Of a stretch of DNA of 64,000 nucleotides, positions 1-9,872 are shown in pieces (positions within the stretch are counted from its first letter, which is position 1; each line of letters begins with the position of its first letter). Position numbers and translations under genes: made by a program. Source of the stretch: Planktothricoides sp. SR001 (lineage in GTDB: Bacteria; Cyanobacteriota; Cyanobacteriia; Cyanobacteriales; Laspinemataceae); contig NZ_LIUQ01000019.1 of NCBI RefSeq assembly GCF_001276715.1, positions 24,441-88,440 of the forward strand. Reading direction: 5' to 3'. The notes under the pieces were generated by a model. That model was not told where the DNA came from. It ran no database searches and was given only the letters and a program-made list of their open reading frames with translations.

Positions 1-86
1 CCTGAAGCTCCTGAAGCTCCTCATCCCCTCCGCCCCTCTGCACCTCTGCCCCGAAAGCTCCGAAAGCTCCCCATTTAAAATATGAT

Positions 87-305
87 TCAATTTTGCCGTT
101 GCTTTAGAGCCGCTTGTAGCTGGTGCAACAAAGTGTCGGCTTCGACGTGGAGATGCAGCAACTTAACCTGATGATCGGCTTGGTAAACGGATCTCATCAA
201 GTGAATGAGGCGATCGCCCTCTGCGCCATGACCAGAACCGTGACGATGCTGCGGTGTGCTAACGGTGGGTGAAGTTTCTCGGCTTGATAAGACAACGGTA
301 GACAT
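87..305 (-). CDS. Small conserved cyanobacterial protein, function unknown
   Basis: A 72-residue protein with a Ser/Thr-rich start and an amphipathic helical second half (about residues 35-70, with VKLLHLHVEADTLLHQLQ) that could be a short coiled coil. There is no signal peptide, membrane segment or known catalytic motif. It is divergent from thrC with about 285 bp between them, so the two may share a promoter region. It resembles small helical proteins I associate with cyanobacteria, but I cannot name a family. The leader carries short repeats (CCTGAAGCT, CCGAAAGCT) at 1-80 beyond its 3' end. Confidence 0.55.
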   Translation of the reverse strand: MSTVVLSSRETSPTVSTPQHRHGSGHGAEGDRLIHLMRSVYQADHQVKLLHLHVEADTLLHQLQAALKQRQN

Positions 306-590
306 TTGCGTTTTAATAGTAATTTTTACTTATTTACAATAGTTAAATATTCTACAGCGATCCGCGAAACATTGTGCAACAAATTTGTCATTTTGCCAAA
401 TTCTTTGCCCCAGGCTTCAGGGGAAACCGGGCAAAAAAATATAAAATAAATGTTGCAAAAATGTAAATTATAAAATTTATCCTAATTTTTACGCCTGATC
501 CAAGGGAGAACGCCCGCGATCGCGGTACACTAAAAATAGACTTCGATTGTATCCAAGTCTATGTGAATTCGACCCCCAACATGAACTACA

Positions 591-1724
591 GTGACCCTGA
601 GTTTATCTACGACTGAATCTAACGTATCTACTTCTAAATCCGGCGCTGGTGCCACATCAGCGCATTCCGCATGGCCAGGTTTAATTGAAGCCTATCGCCC
701 GTATCTGCCGGTGAGTGAAAACACGCCGGTAGTCACCTTAAAAGAAGGCAACACCCCACTGATTCCCGTGCCAACGATTGCCGAAATCATTGGCAAGCAA
801 GTAAAAGTGTTTGTCAAATATGATGGCCTCAATCCCACCGGCAGCTTCAAAGACCGAGGCATGACGATGGCCATTTCCAAAGCCAAAGAAGCCGGAGCCA
901 AAGCAGTCATCTGCGCCAGTACCGGCAATACTTCCGCAGCCGCAGCCGCTTACGCCCGACGGGGTGGAATGCGGGCTTTTGTGGTGATTCCCGATGGCTA
1001 TGTGGCTTTAGGAAAATTAGCCCAAGCTCTACTTTATGGCGCTGAAGTGCTCGCGATTAAAGGAAATTTTGACCAAGCATTACAATTTGTGCGGGATATG
1101 GCCAATGATTACCCAGTCACCCTGGTTAATTCCGTCAATCCCTATCGCCTGGAAGGTCAGAAAACAGGGGCTTTTGAATTGGTGGACGCTTTGGGTGATG
1201 CTCCCGACTGGCTTTGCATTCCCGTGGGCAATGCAGGCAACATCACCGCCTACTGGATGGGTTTTTGTCAATATCATCAACTAGGGAAAAGCGATCGCCT
1301 CCCGCGAATGATGGGATTTCAAGCGGCAGGAGCAGCGCCCATTGTCAACGGGGCTCCCGTAGCACATCCAGAAACCATCGCCACGGCGATTCGGATTGGC
1401 AACCCCGCCAGTTGGCAACAGGCTGTGGCGGCGCAACAATCAAGCAAAGGTGAATTTAACATCGTCACGGACGCCGAAATTTTAGAAGCTTATCGCCTCT
1501 TGGCTTGCCAAGAAGGAGTCTTTTGCGAACCCGCATCGGCGGCATCGGTGGCTGGCTTACTCAAAGTCAAAGACCAAGTGCCTCAAGGGGCGACCATTGT
1601 TTGTGTCCTGACGGGCAACGGACTCAAAGATCCTGATACCGCCATCAAGCACAGCAATAACAATTCCTTTAAACAAGGTATTGAACCTAATCTAAAGGCG
1701 GTAGCTGAAGCAATGGGCTTTTAA
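591..1724 (+). CDS. thrC: Threonine synthase
   Basis: PLP enzyme that converts O-phospho-L-homoserine to L-threonine and phosphate, the last step of threonine synthesis, in the cytosol. The 377 residues fit the short bacterial and cyanobacterial form. Seen: the PLP-lysine motif [10 protein letters not shown] (Lys87), the [14 protein letters not shown] phosphate-binding stretch, and [12 protein letters not shown], which contacts the cofactor. The start is GTG at 591; no ATG lies upstream in frame, and the first 25 or so residues are a Ser/Thr-rich tail that is variable in the family. The last 38 bp overlap the convergent coiled-coil gene. Confidence 0.95.
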   Translation: MTLSLSTTESNVSTSKSGAGATSAHSAWPGLIEAYRPYLPVSENTPVVTLKEGNTPLIPVPTIAEIIGKQVKVFVKYDGLNPTGSFKDRGMTMAISKAKEAGAKAVICASTGNTSAAAAAYARRGGMRAFVVIPDGYVALGKLAQALLYGAEVLAIKGNFDQALQFVRDMANDYPVTLVNSVNPYRLEGQKTGAFELVDALGDAPDWLCIPVGNAGNITAYWMGFCQYHQLGKSDRLPRMMGFQAAGAAPIVNGAPVAHPETIATAIRIGNPASWQQAVAAQQSSKGEFNIVTDAEILEAYRLLACQEGVFCEPASAASVAGLLKVKDQVPQGATIVCVLTGNGLKDPDTAIKHSNNNSFKQGIEPNLKAVAEAMGF

Positions 1725-2265
1725 CCGACTCCAAAGCAGTGGCAGGCCGATCGCTGGCAGGAACAGAAGATCCGGGGAGCGTTGGTTCTGGACGTTTCTT
1801 CTTTGCGGCAACAGTGGCTTGGGTCAACAGTTCTACCGTATCACCCAAGGCTGTGGTTAGACTTTTGCGGGTTTGCTCGTGAGCGATTTGCTCTTGCCTG
1901 AGGGCTTCCCGCAGTCGCTCCGCTTCTGCTTTGCCTTGGTCGATTTGGGCGATCGCCTCCAAGAGTTTCTGTTTAATTTCGTCAGTTTCCAGACGGTTTA
2001 ACTCCTGCCAAAGCTGCCGCTCAGTGGCTGCTCGCTCCTCTGGAGATTTTCCCCCCTGTTTCAACAATTGGATTTCTGATTGTAAAGTATCGATCCTGTC
2101 TTGGTAGACCTTAGTTTCTTTCCGCCGCTGTTCCGCTTCTTGGTTATACAATTCTCTCCAGCGATCAATTCGCGATTGCGCCTCCTCATACTCTTGTTGT
2201 AGTTGAGCAACTTGTTGTTGTAAAGATTTAATTTCCGCTAACCATTGGGCGATATCCTGACTCAT
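1687..2265 (-). CDS. Coiled-coil protein, function unknown
   Basis: 192 residues, almost all heptad-like charged helix (about residues 10-145), rich in Gln, Glu, Leu and Arg. A short Pro/Ser-rich tail (residues 155-192) ends in LLQLPPLD. No signal peptide or membrane segment, so it is probably a cytosolic scaffold or structural protein. The 3' end overlaps the 3' end of thrC by 38 bp on the opposite strand. I recognise it only as a cyanobacterial conserved hypothetical type; no enzymatic role is visible. Confidence 0.75.
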   Translation of the reverse strand: MSQDIAQWLAEIKSLQQQVAQLQQEYEEAQSRIDRWRELYNQEAEQRRKETKVYQDRIDTLQSEIQLLKQGGKSPEERAATERQLWQELNRLETDEIKQKLLEAIAQIDQGKAEAERLREALRQEQIAHEQTRKSLTTALGDTVELLTQATVAAKKKRPEPTLPGSSVPASDRPATALESVKSPLLQLPPLD

Positions 2266-2343
2266 AACCGGGGAAATTTAAGAGTTTAAAGAGCTTTTAG
2301 AAAGATTTTACCGCTTTAAAGACGAATGGAAAATTAGTAATGG

Positions 2344-2446
2344 TTGATTGTTGATTGTTGATTGTTGATTGTTGATTGCCAACATTTAATAATTAATATT
2401 TTTTCAATCAACAAATAACCAATAACAATCAACAATCAACAATCAT
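2344..2446. repeat. Heptamer array with inverted copy
   Basis: Five direct copies of TTGATTG (2344-2378) face three inverted copies, CAATCAA twice and then CAATCAT (2426-2446). The arms can pair into a long AT-rich hairpin. It lies between the convergently placed upstream regions of the coiled-coil gene and the 3' end of the small membrane protein gene. Confidence 0.8.
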
Positions 2447-2522
2447 GCACATTATTTGTGCCATGATTTTCTCAATTTTAGAGCCAAGAATGAGTCCCAG
2501 GAAAAAATATTAACCAAAAATA

Positions 2523-2720
2523 TTAATAGCGTTTGGTGGCCGAAAAAAGAGCGATCGCTCCCAGACCCATTGATAACAGCAACAACACCCAAATCACCCC
2601 TGATGAGAGGAAAGGCAGAATTTGTAACCCCCGAAGCACCCAAACAAACAGGGTAATCAGCAGTAAACAACCAAACCAGCAAAACCAAATGAAAGTTTCA
2701 GACTTGTTAAATTGAGTCAT
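2523..2720 (-). CDS. Small two-helix membrane protein
   Basis: A 65-residue protein that is nearly all hydrophobic. One membrane helix spans about residues 9-31 (IWFCWFGCLLLITLFVWVL) and a second about residues 38-60 (GVIWVLLLLSMGLGAIALF). It starts MTQFNKSET and ends with basic residues TKRY. The composition and two-helix layout match real small cyanobacterial membrane proteins rather than random frame. The role is unknown, and it stands alone in its direction. Confidence 0.6.
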   Translation of the reverse strand: MTQFNKSETFIWFCWFGCLLLITLFVWVLRGLQILPFLSSGVIWVLLLLSMGLGAIALFSATKRY

Positions 2721-3192
2721 AAGGCAAAATAGTCGGTTTTAGAGTCAAGATAAATTTCAGAATATTTTATGATTTTTGCATACAAATCAGTTGCATAATG
2801 AAGATAACCAGAGTGTTATATTTCAATAGAGCATGAATCAGGGATGCGACTCAGCCGTCGGTGGGCGATCGAGATGCAAATTCGATATATCCGCTTTGAT
2901 TGGTTATGGATTCGTGGTTATGGGAGCGAAACAACCAATAACTAATTCGTAATAACTAATTTCTGATCAACAATCAAGCAAAAAAAATGACTAAATCTTG
3001 GAGGTCGTTCCAATCTCTGACGATTTGCGATCCTGAAGAACCTTAAGTCCAGCCACGCAAATCTGTGCAAATCTGTTGATGTCTGTCAAGGTTTGCTGAA
3101 AAAAGTTGGCTGTTTGTTATCAGTGATTACACCCTTGACAGTTAACATAACTTCATGCAACGCTGTCATCTAAAAATATATATAGACCAGTT
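2721..3192. other. Intergenic region, no gene seen
   Basis: About 470 bp, AT-rich, with short scattered repeats such as AATAACTAATT. It probably holds the promoter of the RodZ-like gene, but no convincing -35/-10 pair could be fixed. Confidence 0.5.
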
Positions 3193-3867
3193 ATGTCAGA
3201 AGCAAATATCCGATTCAGTTTATTACCCAATTCCTTATCAGATACAACGTTTGTTGACTCATCGGTCAATCAAACTAGCATCTCCGAGGAAACTGAAGTA
3301 TATTCTACCAATGATCGTCAAACGGAAATTCCTCGGCACAGGGGACCAATGACCTGGGAAGATCGCCTCCGTGAAATTGGTCGAGAATTCGCGGAAATCC
3401 GCACAGCCCAGGGAATTTCTGTCTATCAGCTTCATGCCCAAACCCTCGTGCCATTGCATACAATCCAAGCTTTGGAAAAAGGGGACTTCAAGCGATTGCC
3501 GGAGAAAATCTACGTCCAAGGGTTTGTACGGCGGATTGGCGATTACCTGGGCTTCGATGGGGCTAAACTGGCGGATTCTTTACCTCCAGATGAGGCGATC
3601 GCCCCTGTGTCACAACGGAACCATTTCTGGACATTTCAGGGATTTTACTTCACCCGTTTTCATTTATACCTGAGTTATATTGCCCTGTTGATTGCCGCAG
3701 TCAGTGCTTTGAGTGCGATCTCGAATCCATCACCCCAAGAATCCTCGGCACAAAAATTTATCAATCCGGTGACTGATGCCGAAACACCAGCCTCAGAACC
3801 ATCCGGCGCCAAAAAATCAGGAACAGAAACATCAGGAGCAGAAAAACCATCAACAATTAAAAAATAA
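3193..3867 (+). CDS. RodZ-like helix-turn-helix membrane protein
   Basis: 224 residues. A disordered N-terminus (1-52) is followed by a Cro/C1-type HTH of the HTH_25 (RodZ) kind at about residues 55-128 (REIGREFAEIRTAQGIS, then LPEKIYVQGFVRRIGDYLG). One membrane helix follows at about 157-176 (FHLYLSYIALLIAAVSALSA), then a Pro/Ser/Thr/Lys-rich periplasmic tail. Domain order is that of RodZ, which anchors the MreB cytoskeleton, though the periplasmic part here is short. The next gene starts about 110-150 bp downstream on the same strand and encodes a Pro/Ser-rich exported protein, so the two may act together at the envelope. The family is clear; the exact role is inferred. Confidence 0.8.
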   Translation: MSEANIRFSLLPNSLSDTTFVDSSVNQTSISEETEVYSTNDRQTEIPRHRGPMTWEDRLREIGREFAEIRTAQGISVYQLHAQTLVPLHTIQALEKGDFKRLPEKIYVQGFVRRIGDYLGFDGAKLADSLPPDEAIAPVSQRNHFWTFQGFYFTRFHLYLSYIALLIAAVSALSAISNPSPQESSAQKFINPVTDAETPASEPSGAKKSGTETSGAEKPSTIKK

Positions 3868-4016
3868 TTCGCCCTAACTATCTATACCGGATTGGCGGTT
3901 GAGGAAACCTTATGGTTTTTCTCCGTAGTCATAATGAGAGGATTCGGAATGTATTTTTCTAAATCTTAAGTAATAGCTAATTGCTTTTATATAGAAAAAA
4001 GAAATGGAGATTTAAA

Positions 4017-5294
4017 TTGAGTCGAATGAGTCAAAGTCATATACTTAAATTTGGTCTAATTCCAGCGATCGCGATCGTCACCCTTGTGGCTACGGCTCAA
4101 GGGTTGACAACTTTATCAGCCGATGGACATGGGCAGACTGCCAGCCAGCCTAATGTTGAAAAAACTAAAGTATTCAGTAGTTTGACCACTGCTCGTGGTT
4201 CGGATAAATCTCAAACCGAATCGGCAATTATTCAACCATCAGTGAAAATTGCGGCGGAAAAAAATAATTCTGTCGAGCCAAAAGTTGAGCAAAAACAAGA
4301 ATTATCCTCGGCAGAGATATCGGCGGGAAAAAACAGTGCCACGAGTTCAACGAACCCCGGACAAAAGTTATCCGCAGTTCCATCAGCAACAACCCCGGTT
4401 GCCGATAGATCCAAACCAGAACTCCCGGAATTAACACCGGGTAAAAACCCTCTACCAGAAAAAGATGCCCCAAAATCTACCCCGCTAAAATCTCCGCAGT
4501 CTGAGTCCCCAAATCCATCTGGGTCGGTGGAAAAACCCCATACAGTTTCAGATTCTCAACCAGAAACTAATTCTCTGGATAGCCAGAAACCAGCAAGCAG
4601 CCCGGTTGTGGTTCCCTATCGGGAACTGCCTCCGATGCCGCAGCCACAAACCACACCTGTTGTGGTTCCATATCGGGAACTGCCTCCGATGCCGCAGCCA
4701 CAAGCCACTTCAGAAACAAATTACCATAAAATTATTCCGACAGATTGGTCGGAAAATAATGTGCTGTTTGAGTTATTTGCGACTCCTGATGCTCCTGGGG
4801 TGCTGGCGATTGGGACAGCCGAAGGAACAGTCACGGCCAGCGGTCAGTTAAATTCAAGCTATTGGGGTCATACAGATCCGGGGAATGGCGCAAATAATTT
4901 GGGGACTTTCAGTTACCAACATGGAGCACCTACACCGAGACAGGCTGATTGGCGTCAGCTTAGACGATTGCAGAGGCAGGTGGAAACGATCCTGGGTCAA
5001 GCTCAAGAGCAGAATGTTAAGCTTTCCGCCCTGGAGTTGGTTGCGGGTGCGGATTTGTTGAACCAAGCACCGGCAGCGGGGATGAGCTATGTGGAGAATT
5101 TAAAAAAGGCTCGCGCCAGGGGTAATCAAGGAATTAATGCCGTGTTAGAAGCTCGTGTGATGAGTTTTGTTAACCCCGAAACCGGAGTTCTCGAGGCATC
5201 CGGTTTTGGCAATAATTGGGAAGTGCTCAGACAAGACCAATGGCGTCGGTTAGTGGAATTGCACCAAACTTTGCAGTTGCATGGGGCGATCTAA
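4017..5294 (+). CDS. Exported Pro/Ser-rich protein of unknown function
   Basis: About 425 residues: a hydrophobic N-terminal helix (ILKFGLIPAIAIVTLVATA) that is a signal peptide or anchor, a long low-complexity Ser/Pro/Glu/Lys region, then a folded C-terminal domain of about 190 residues starting near IIPTDWSENN, with GTAEGTVTASGQ and WGHTDPGNG. An 18-codon unit (VVVPYRELPPMPQPQ) occurs twice in tandem, 54 bp apart, near 4605 and 4659. The start is uncertain: TTG 4017 has TGGAGA about 7 nt upstream and is chosen here; ATG 4026 and TTG 3981 are alternatives. The C-terminal domain looks like a conserved cyanobacterial domain, but I cannot assign an activity. Confidence 0.7.
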   Translation: MSRMSQSHILKFGLIPAIAIVTLVATAQGLTTLSADGHGQTASQPNVEKTKVFSSLTTARGSDKSQTESAIIQPSVKIAAEKNNSVEPKVEQKQELSSAEISAGKNSATSSTNPGQKLSAVPSATTPVADRSKPELPELTPGKNPLPEKDAPKSTPLKSPQSESPNPSGSVEKPHTVSDSQPETNSLDSQKPASSPVVVPYRELPPMPQPQTTPVVVPYRELPPMPQPQATSETNYHKIIPTDWSENNVLFELFATPDAPGVLAIGTAEGTVTASGQLNSSYWGHTDPGNGANNLGTFSYQHGAPTPRQADWRQLRRLQRQVETILGQAQEQNVKLSALELVAGADLLNQAPAAGMSYVENLKKARARGNQGINAVLEARVMSFVNPETGVLEASGFGNNWEVLRQDQWRRLVELHQTLQLHGAI

Positions 5295-5446
5295 AGCAAT
5301 ATTTTAAAATCTACCGGGAGCAAATTTGTTTAGAGCGATCGCCCATGTGGAGCGATCGCGAGCGCGTTGCGTAGCAATCTCGCCATATTGTTTGGAATTG
5401 CCGTAATCCTAAGCGCATCCGCGCCGCGATAGCGCTCCGCGAACGG

Positions 5447-7594
5447 TTAATTCTGAGGATTATCCAATGGTAAAGACGGAGGAGTTGGCGGGGCCACGGG
5501 ACAAGATAATGTGACTTTATGGCTTTCTCGTTCCGTCTGCATTTCCACCGCGATCGCCGTAAGCTCAATTTCTACTGTCCCATAAGGAATCAGCAACTGC
5601 ATCGTTGCCTCCATATCCCCCATTCCCGTAGCCCAAAAATCCGTAATCCAGTGCGGGCCATCCAGCAGAGTGCGAGTTTGCCGGTCATGCAGCCATAATT
5701 TCACATAAATGCGGGGTTCCAGTTCTGGCAATAGCACCAGCAACTTTACCGGACGACCGGCGATTAATTCCCCTGGTGGCAACTCCAGGTGTGGGTTGGG
5801 TACGGGTTCATCTTCGGGCAAAAGTAATCCCACACTCGACAGATTGGCTTTCTTGTCGCCCACGGAAAGCTGAGTTTGGCTAGTGACTTCCGTTTCCAGT
5901 TCATCATCCACCACAATCTCTTGATCTTCAGAGTCGATCTCCTCCTCTTCAACTTCAGAGTCGATCTCCTCTTCTGGCGGATTTTCCACCCCCATTCGAT
6001 CGGCCACCGGATGTTCCTCAGCTTGGGGACTTTCTAGCTCAGAAAAATGACTCTTTAACCATTCAGATAACTCATCATCACTCGCCAAAGCATTGAGGCG
6101 AGAGAAAAATCTTTGTTGTAAATTTAGCTTTTGAAAAGCTGTTTCTAACAAAGAAGGTTTGCGAGGTTCTGGGGTAGAAGGTTCCGGGGAAATTGTCAGA
6201 CTATCTGACGAAAAAGACTCAAGAGATTGATCTTTTTGTTTGGCTTTTTGCTGAATTTTTTTCGTAAAGTCAATCACATTGGTCGCCTCGGCAGTTTTCT
6301 CTGCGGGCAATTCCGGCTCCGGTTCTGGGTCAGGAGACTGAGCCGGATCCTCTGGAGGATTCTGATTTTTCACCGGAAACTGTGGTTGACGAGCAAACAC
6401 CGGAAATTCAATCGATTTAAATGGTGAAGGTTGATCCGGCGGCAATGGTAGGTCTATTTTGGGGGGAATTGCCGGTTTTTTCACCCGTTGAAATGATATG
6501 GGTTCAGGATTTTTCAGGGTTTCTACGATATTTAAAAAAGCTTCATCAATCCTCGTTAAATTATGTTTAATGGTCGATTCTCTGGATAAGTCTAAGAGTT
6601 CTTCCTCGATTAAATTATCAGAAATTTCTTCCATCAACTGATTGACATCGGCTGTAATGGAAAACGATGCACTGGCTAAGGACACAGGGGCATCCTGTTG
6701 ATTTGATTCTGCGGGTGCATAGAGGTTGACTTCTCCTAAAAGTAAACTGGTGTTGCACTTTAAGGGAATATCCACGTCACAGGAAAAGGGTACTGGTAGC
6801 TTTTGGGCAAATAAGGGTTGCTGTACTTCGGCTAACCATTTGCCGGTTTCCGGATTGCGTAAACCAATGTGCAGTTGACCTGTAACCACAAACTCGCCTT
6901 GCTCGGTGGTATCGGCCTCAATTCGACCAGAGAGGGTAAACCGTTCGCCGCAATTGACGATATAGGACTGACGCGCTAGGGTCAATTTGACTCCTGGGGC
7001 TGCCAAAAAATTTTGAACTTGGGGCGCGGGAGGTTTCCCAGATGATGGGCTGGGTTCTGGATCGGCAGTGGAATCAAAGGATGAGTCTTCACCGTTGCTG
7101 CTTGGGGCTGTTTCTGGCTGATGGATAGTTTGATTTGTCCCCTGGGTGGGAGCCGGTTCAGATAAGAAGGTGGGGGGCTGTGTTGGTTCTAAATCTAAGT
7201 GCTTCCGCACCGCTCCGCGAACGTCCAGTTCTGCATCTTCATCAATGGGTAAGACCTGTAAACGCACGGATTCTTGCCAGGTTTCTTCCTGGCCATCGGG
7301 GTTTACGTCACCGACACAGCGCAGTTCCCAAATGCCCGGTTTGAAGCGCATAAATGGAATGACCACCATTAATCCTTCGGGACTGGTGCGATTGGTTCGT
7401 TTTTGGACTCGACGTTTTGGCGGGAATTCTTCCGGGGGAGTTTGATGGGTAATCCTAATTTCTACGGGCACGTTGTGCCGACTCGATCGCGCAACCAGCC
7501 GATATCTACCTTCTAAAATTTCCACATCAGCGGTTTCTAGAGGTAGCCAGGAGCGATCGCCCTCTTTTTGTATGAGAAATTCCCAGTAATCCAT
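5447..7594 (-). CDS. Large acidic Pro-rich protein, function unknown
   Basis: 715 residues with no signal peptide. The N-terminal block (1-125, beginning MDYWEFLIQKEGDRSWLP) looks folded and beta-rich, as does residues about 205-325 (an immunoglobulin-like stretch, SYIVNCGERFTLSGRIEADT). The middle is a long Pro/Glu/Ser-rich acidic linker with EEEIDSE repeats. The C-terminus (about 600-715) is again beta-rich (VKLLVLLPELEPRIYVKLWL). It resembles a conserved cyanobacterial hypothetical family, with no catalytic motif that I can recognise. A 19-bp sequence is present identically just outside both ends (5411-5429 and 7705-7723). Confidence 0.75.
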   Translation of the reverse strand: MDYWEFLIQKEGDRSWLPLETADVEILEGRYRLVARSSRHNVPVEIRITHQTPPEEFPPKRRVQKRTNRTSPEGLMVVIPFMRFKPGIWELRCVGDVNPDGQEETWQESVRLQVLPIDEDAELDVRGAVRKHLDLEPTQPPTFLSEPAPTQGTNQTIHQPETAPSSNGEDSSFDSTADPEPSPSSGKPPAPQVQNFLAAPGVKLTLARQSYIVNCGERFTLSGRIEADTTEQGEFVVTGQLHIGLRNPETGKWLAEVQQPLFAQKLPVPFSCDVDIPLKCNTSLLLGEVNLYAPAESNQQDAPVSLASASFSITADVNQLMEEISDNLIEEELLDLSRESTIKHNLTRIDEAFLNIVETLKNPEPISFQRVKKPAIPPKIDLPLPPDQPSPFKSIEFPVFARQPQFPVKNQNPPEDPAQSPDPEPEPELPAEKTAEATNVIDFTKKIQQKAKQKDQSLESFSSDSLTISPEPSTPEPRKPSLLETAFQKLNLQQRFFSRLNALASDDELSEWLKSHFSELESPQAEEHPVADRMGVENPPEEEIDSEVEEEEIDSEDQEIVVDDELETEVTSQTQLSVGDKKANLSSVGLLLPEDEPVPNPHLELPPGELIAGRPVKLLVLLPELEPRIYVKLWLHDRQTRTLLDGPHWITDFWATGMGDMEATMQLLIPYGTVEIELTAIAVEMQTERESHKVTLSCPVAPPTPPSLPLDNPQN

Positions 7595-8087
7595 TGCTTG
7601 CCGTGGAGATAGTGTCTGCCTGACAGGTGATCAAAATTTTCCTGAAGCCAGTGTAACCTAGTTTTGCCTGATTGCGTCTGCCACCGGATTCTTTTCTGGG
7701 GCGAAAGCGCATCCGCGCCGCGAGAGCGATCGCCCGATCCTATAGGCTTTGACAAGTTCGTTGGTTCTAAAATCGAGTGTTAATTATTAATTGTTAATTG
7801 TTAATTGTTAATTGTTAATTTTTGACATGATTGGTGATTTTGCTTATGTTTCCAGGTAAAGTTAAGTCAATATTTACCCGTTAATTTTTGCCTGTTTAAT
7901 TAAATTCAATTTAAATAATTGAATGGTTTTTTTTTATTAACTCAAACATATTTATTTTTTTAAAATAAACTTAACAAATACTTGATAAATAACCCCTATA
8001 AATTAATTGTTCGATATGTCGTAATTCCTATGCCGTAAGTCCTATGGCTTTTTGAACATACAAATCATTCTGAAAACATTGTAGCAT
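7595..8087. other. Intergenic region with TTAATTG array
   Basis: No gene seen. It holds the upstream region of the 715-residue protein gene, a run of TTAATTG heptamers (about 7780-7825) and a very AT-rich stretch (7880-8000). Its left edge has one of the two 19-bp repeats that flank the neighbouring gene. Confidence 0.6.
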
Positions 8088-8140
8088 AAAAATGCGGTTA
8101 ATTTATGCATATTAAATTACATGAATTAACCGCATTTTTT
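8088..8140 (-). terminator. Hairpin terminator after ugd
   Basis: AAAAATGCGGTTAATT (8088-8103) pairs with its complement at 8124-8139 across a 20-nt loop. On the minus strand the stem is followed by a T-run. It lies about 70 bp beyond the ugd stop codon and is symmetrical enough to work in both directions. Confidence 0.75.
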
Positions 8141-8208
8141 CTTAGTTGGATATTTCTAGGTTAGGATGAAATGTACTCACAACTATACGCACAACTAGGA
8201 TAGAAAAG

Positions 8209-9588
8209 TTATGATCGACCAATACCGACATAACGGAAACCGGCGGCTTCAATGGCCTTGCGATCGAGGAAGTTCCGGCCATCAATCATCACCGGATTAT
8301 TCATCGATTTAGCCATCGACCCATAGTCTAAATGCCGGAACTGGTTCCAGTCAGTAATTAAAACTAGGGCATCACAGCCAAAAGCCAGTTGTTCGGCGTT
8401 GGTTTCCACAAGTACCCCAGAAAGTCCTTGACCAATCCCACTTTGAGAGACAATTGGGTCATAAGCTTTGACTTTTGCCCCTAAGCGGTTGAGTTGTTCA
8501 ATAATATTCAACGCGGGGGCATCGCGCATATCATCGGTATCGGGTTTAAAGGTCAAGCCTAACAAACCAACAGTTTTGCCTTTGAGGATTTTCAGTTCAT
8601 GCTGAAGTTTTTCGATCGCAATCACTCGCTGGTGTTTGTTGACTTCCACAGCGGACTTGAGTAGCTTGGCATCATAGCCATAGTCGTCAGCAGTGTGAAT
8701 CATCGCCGAGACATCTTTGGGGAAGCAGGAACCACCCCAACCAATGCCCGCTTGTAAGAATTTCGGGCCAATCCGAGAATCTAAGCCAATGCCTTTGGAG
8801 ACTTGTACCACATCGGCGCCTACGCGATCGCAAATATTGGCAATCTCATTAATAAAGCTAATCTTCGTAGCCAGGAAGGAATTCGCCGCGTATTTAATCA
8901 TCTCCGCCGAACTCAGGTCTGTTTTCACCACCGGCACTGGAGGCAACGAAGGATCTTCGCCAAACTCCCGCTGAATTAGGGGTTGATAAAGTTCTTCCAT
9001 CAGATTCAGCGCCCGCTGGCTATTGCCACCGAGGACAATTCGATCCGGATTAAACGTATCGTAAATCGCTGAACCTTCGCGCAAAAATTCGGGGTTGCTC
9101 ACCACATCAAATTCAATTCCCAATTTAGCGGCGATTTCATCCCCGTTAGCGCCAGATTTTTCGCGTTCGGCCAGTCCATCGAGGACAATCATCCGCACCC
9201 AGTCCCCAGAACCAATCGGCACCGTGGATTTATTCACAATCACCTTGTAGCCTTTTTGCAGGTGACTACCAATCCCACGGGCTACCGCTTCCACATAGCG
9301 AGTATCGCTTTCTCCCGTGGGTAAGGGTGGAGTTCCCACGGCAATAAATAAAATTTCTCCGTGATTTACCCCAGCGGCTAAATCACTGGTAAATTCCAGC
9401 CTTCCCGCACTGGTAGATGACTGCATCAGTTCTGAAAGTCCCGGTTCATAAATCGGGGACAGTCCAGATTTCATCATCTTGACTTTTTCTTCGTTGTTAT
9501 CCACACAGATCACATGATGCCCTGTATGAGCCAAGCAAACACCTGTGACTAAACCAACATATCCTGTACCAATGACGCAAACGCGCAT
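8209..9588 (-). CDS. ugd: UDP-glucose 6-dehydrogenase
   Basis: Oxidises UDP-glucose to UDP-glucuronate with two NAD+, in the cytosol. The 459 residues fit the family. Seen: the N-terminal NAD-binding motif GTGYVGLVTG (residues 7-16), the NKSTVPIGSG strand, SNPEFLREGSA, and the catalytic cysteine in GWGGSCFPKD (Cys288), then the C-terminal UDP-binding domain (TFKPDTDDMRDAPA). The start at 9588 is preferred because GAGGAG stands 10 nt upstream; an ATG at 9606 overlaps that ribosome site and would add six residues. It lies downstream of the decarboxylase gene on the same strand, so the two make UDP-xylose from UDP-glucose. Confidence 0.95.
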   Translation of the reverse strand: MRVCVIGTGYVGLVTGVCLAHTGHHVICVDNNEEKVKMMKSGLSPIYEPGLSELMQSSTSAGRLEFTSDLAAGVNHGEILFIAVGTPPLPTGESDTRYVEAVARGIGSHLQKGYKVIVNKSTVPIGSGDWVRMIVLDGLAEREKSGANGDEIAAKLGIEFDVVSNPEFLREGSAIYDTFNPDRIVLGGNSQRALNLMEELYQPLIQREFGEDPSLPPVPVVKTDLSSAEMIKYAANSFLATKISFINEIANICDRVGADVVQVSKGIGLDSRIGPKFLQAGIGWGGSCFPKDVSAMIHTADDYGYDAKLLKSAVEVNKHQRVIAIEKLQHELKILKGKTVGLLGLTFKPDTDDMRDAPALNIIEQLNRLGAKVKAYDPIVSQSGIGQGLSGVLVETNAEQLAFGCDALVLITDWNQFRHLDYGSMAKSMNNPVMIDGRNFLDRKAIEAAGFRYVGIGRS

Positions 9589-9872
9589 ATATGGGTAACT
9601 CCTCATTTATTATCAGTGAGCGGTTCTTAAGCGAAAAGAAGCCTGATTTCCGATTATTGACGATTGATGAAGTGGAAAAAAACGATGCACCTGTATTTCT
9701 GTGATTCTCAAGCCCTCGAATTATTGATTTTCAAGGGTGTTTCCCGGGCAGTTCCCGAAGATGAGCGATTCCTTCCGGGACGCTTCGCGAAGGGATCGTG
9801 ACTTTTTGCCAGAAACCATCTTTACTGGTCGCTATTATATGACTCAGGATGCCGTAAAAAGCAATTGTTAAA

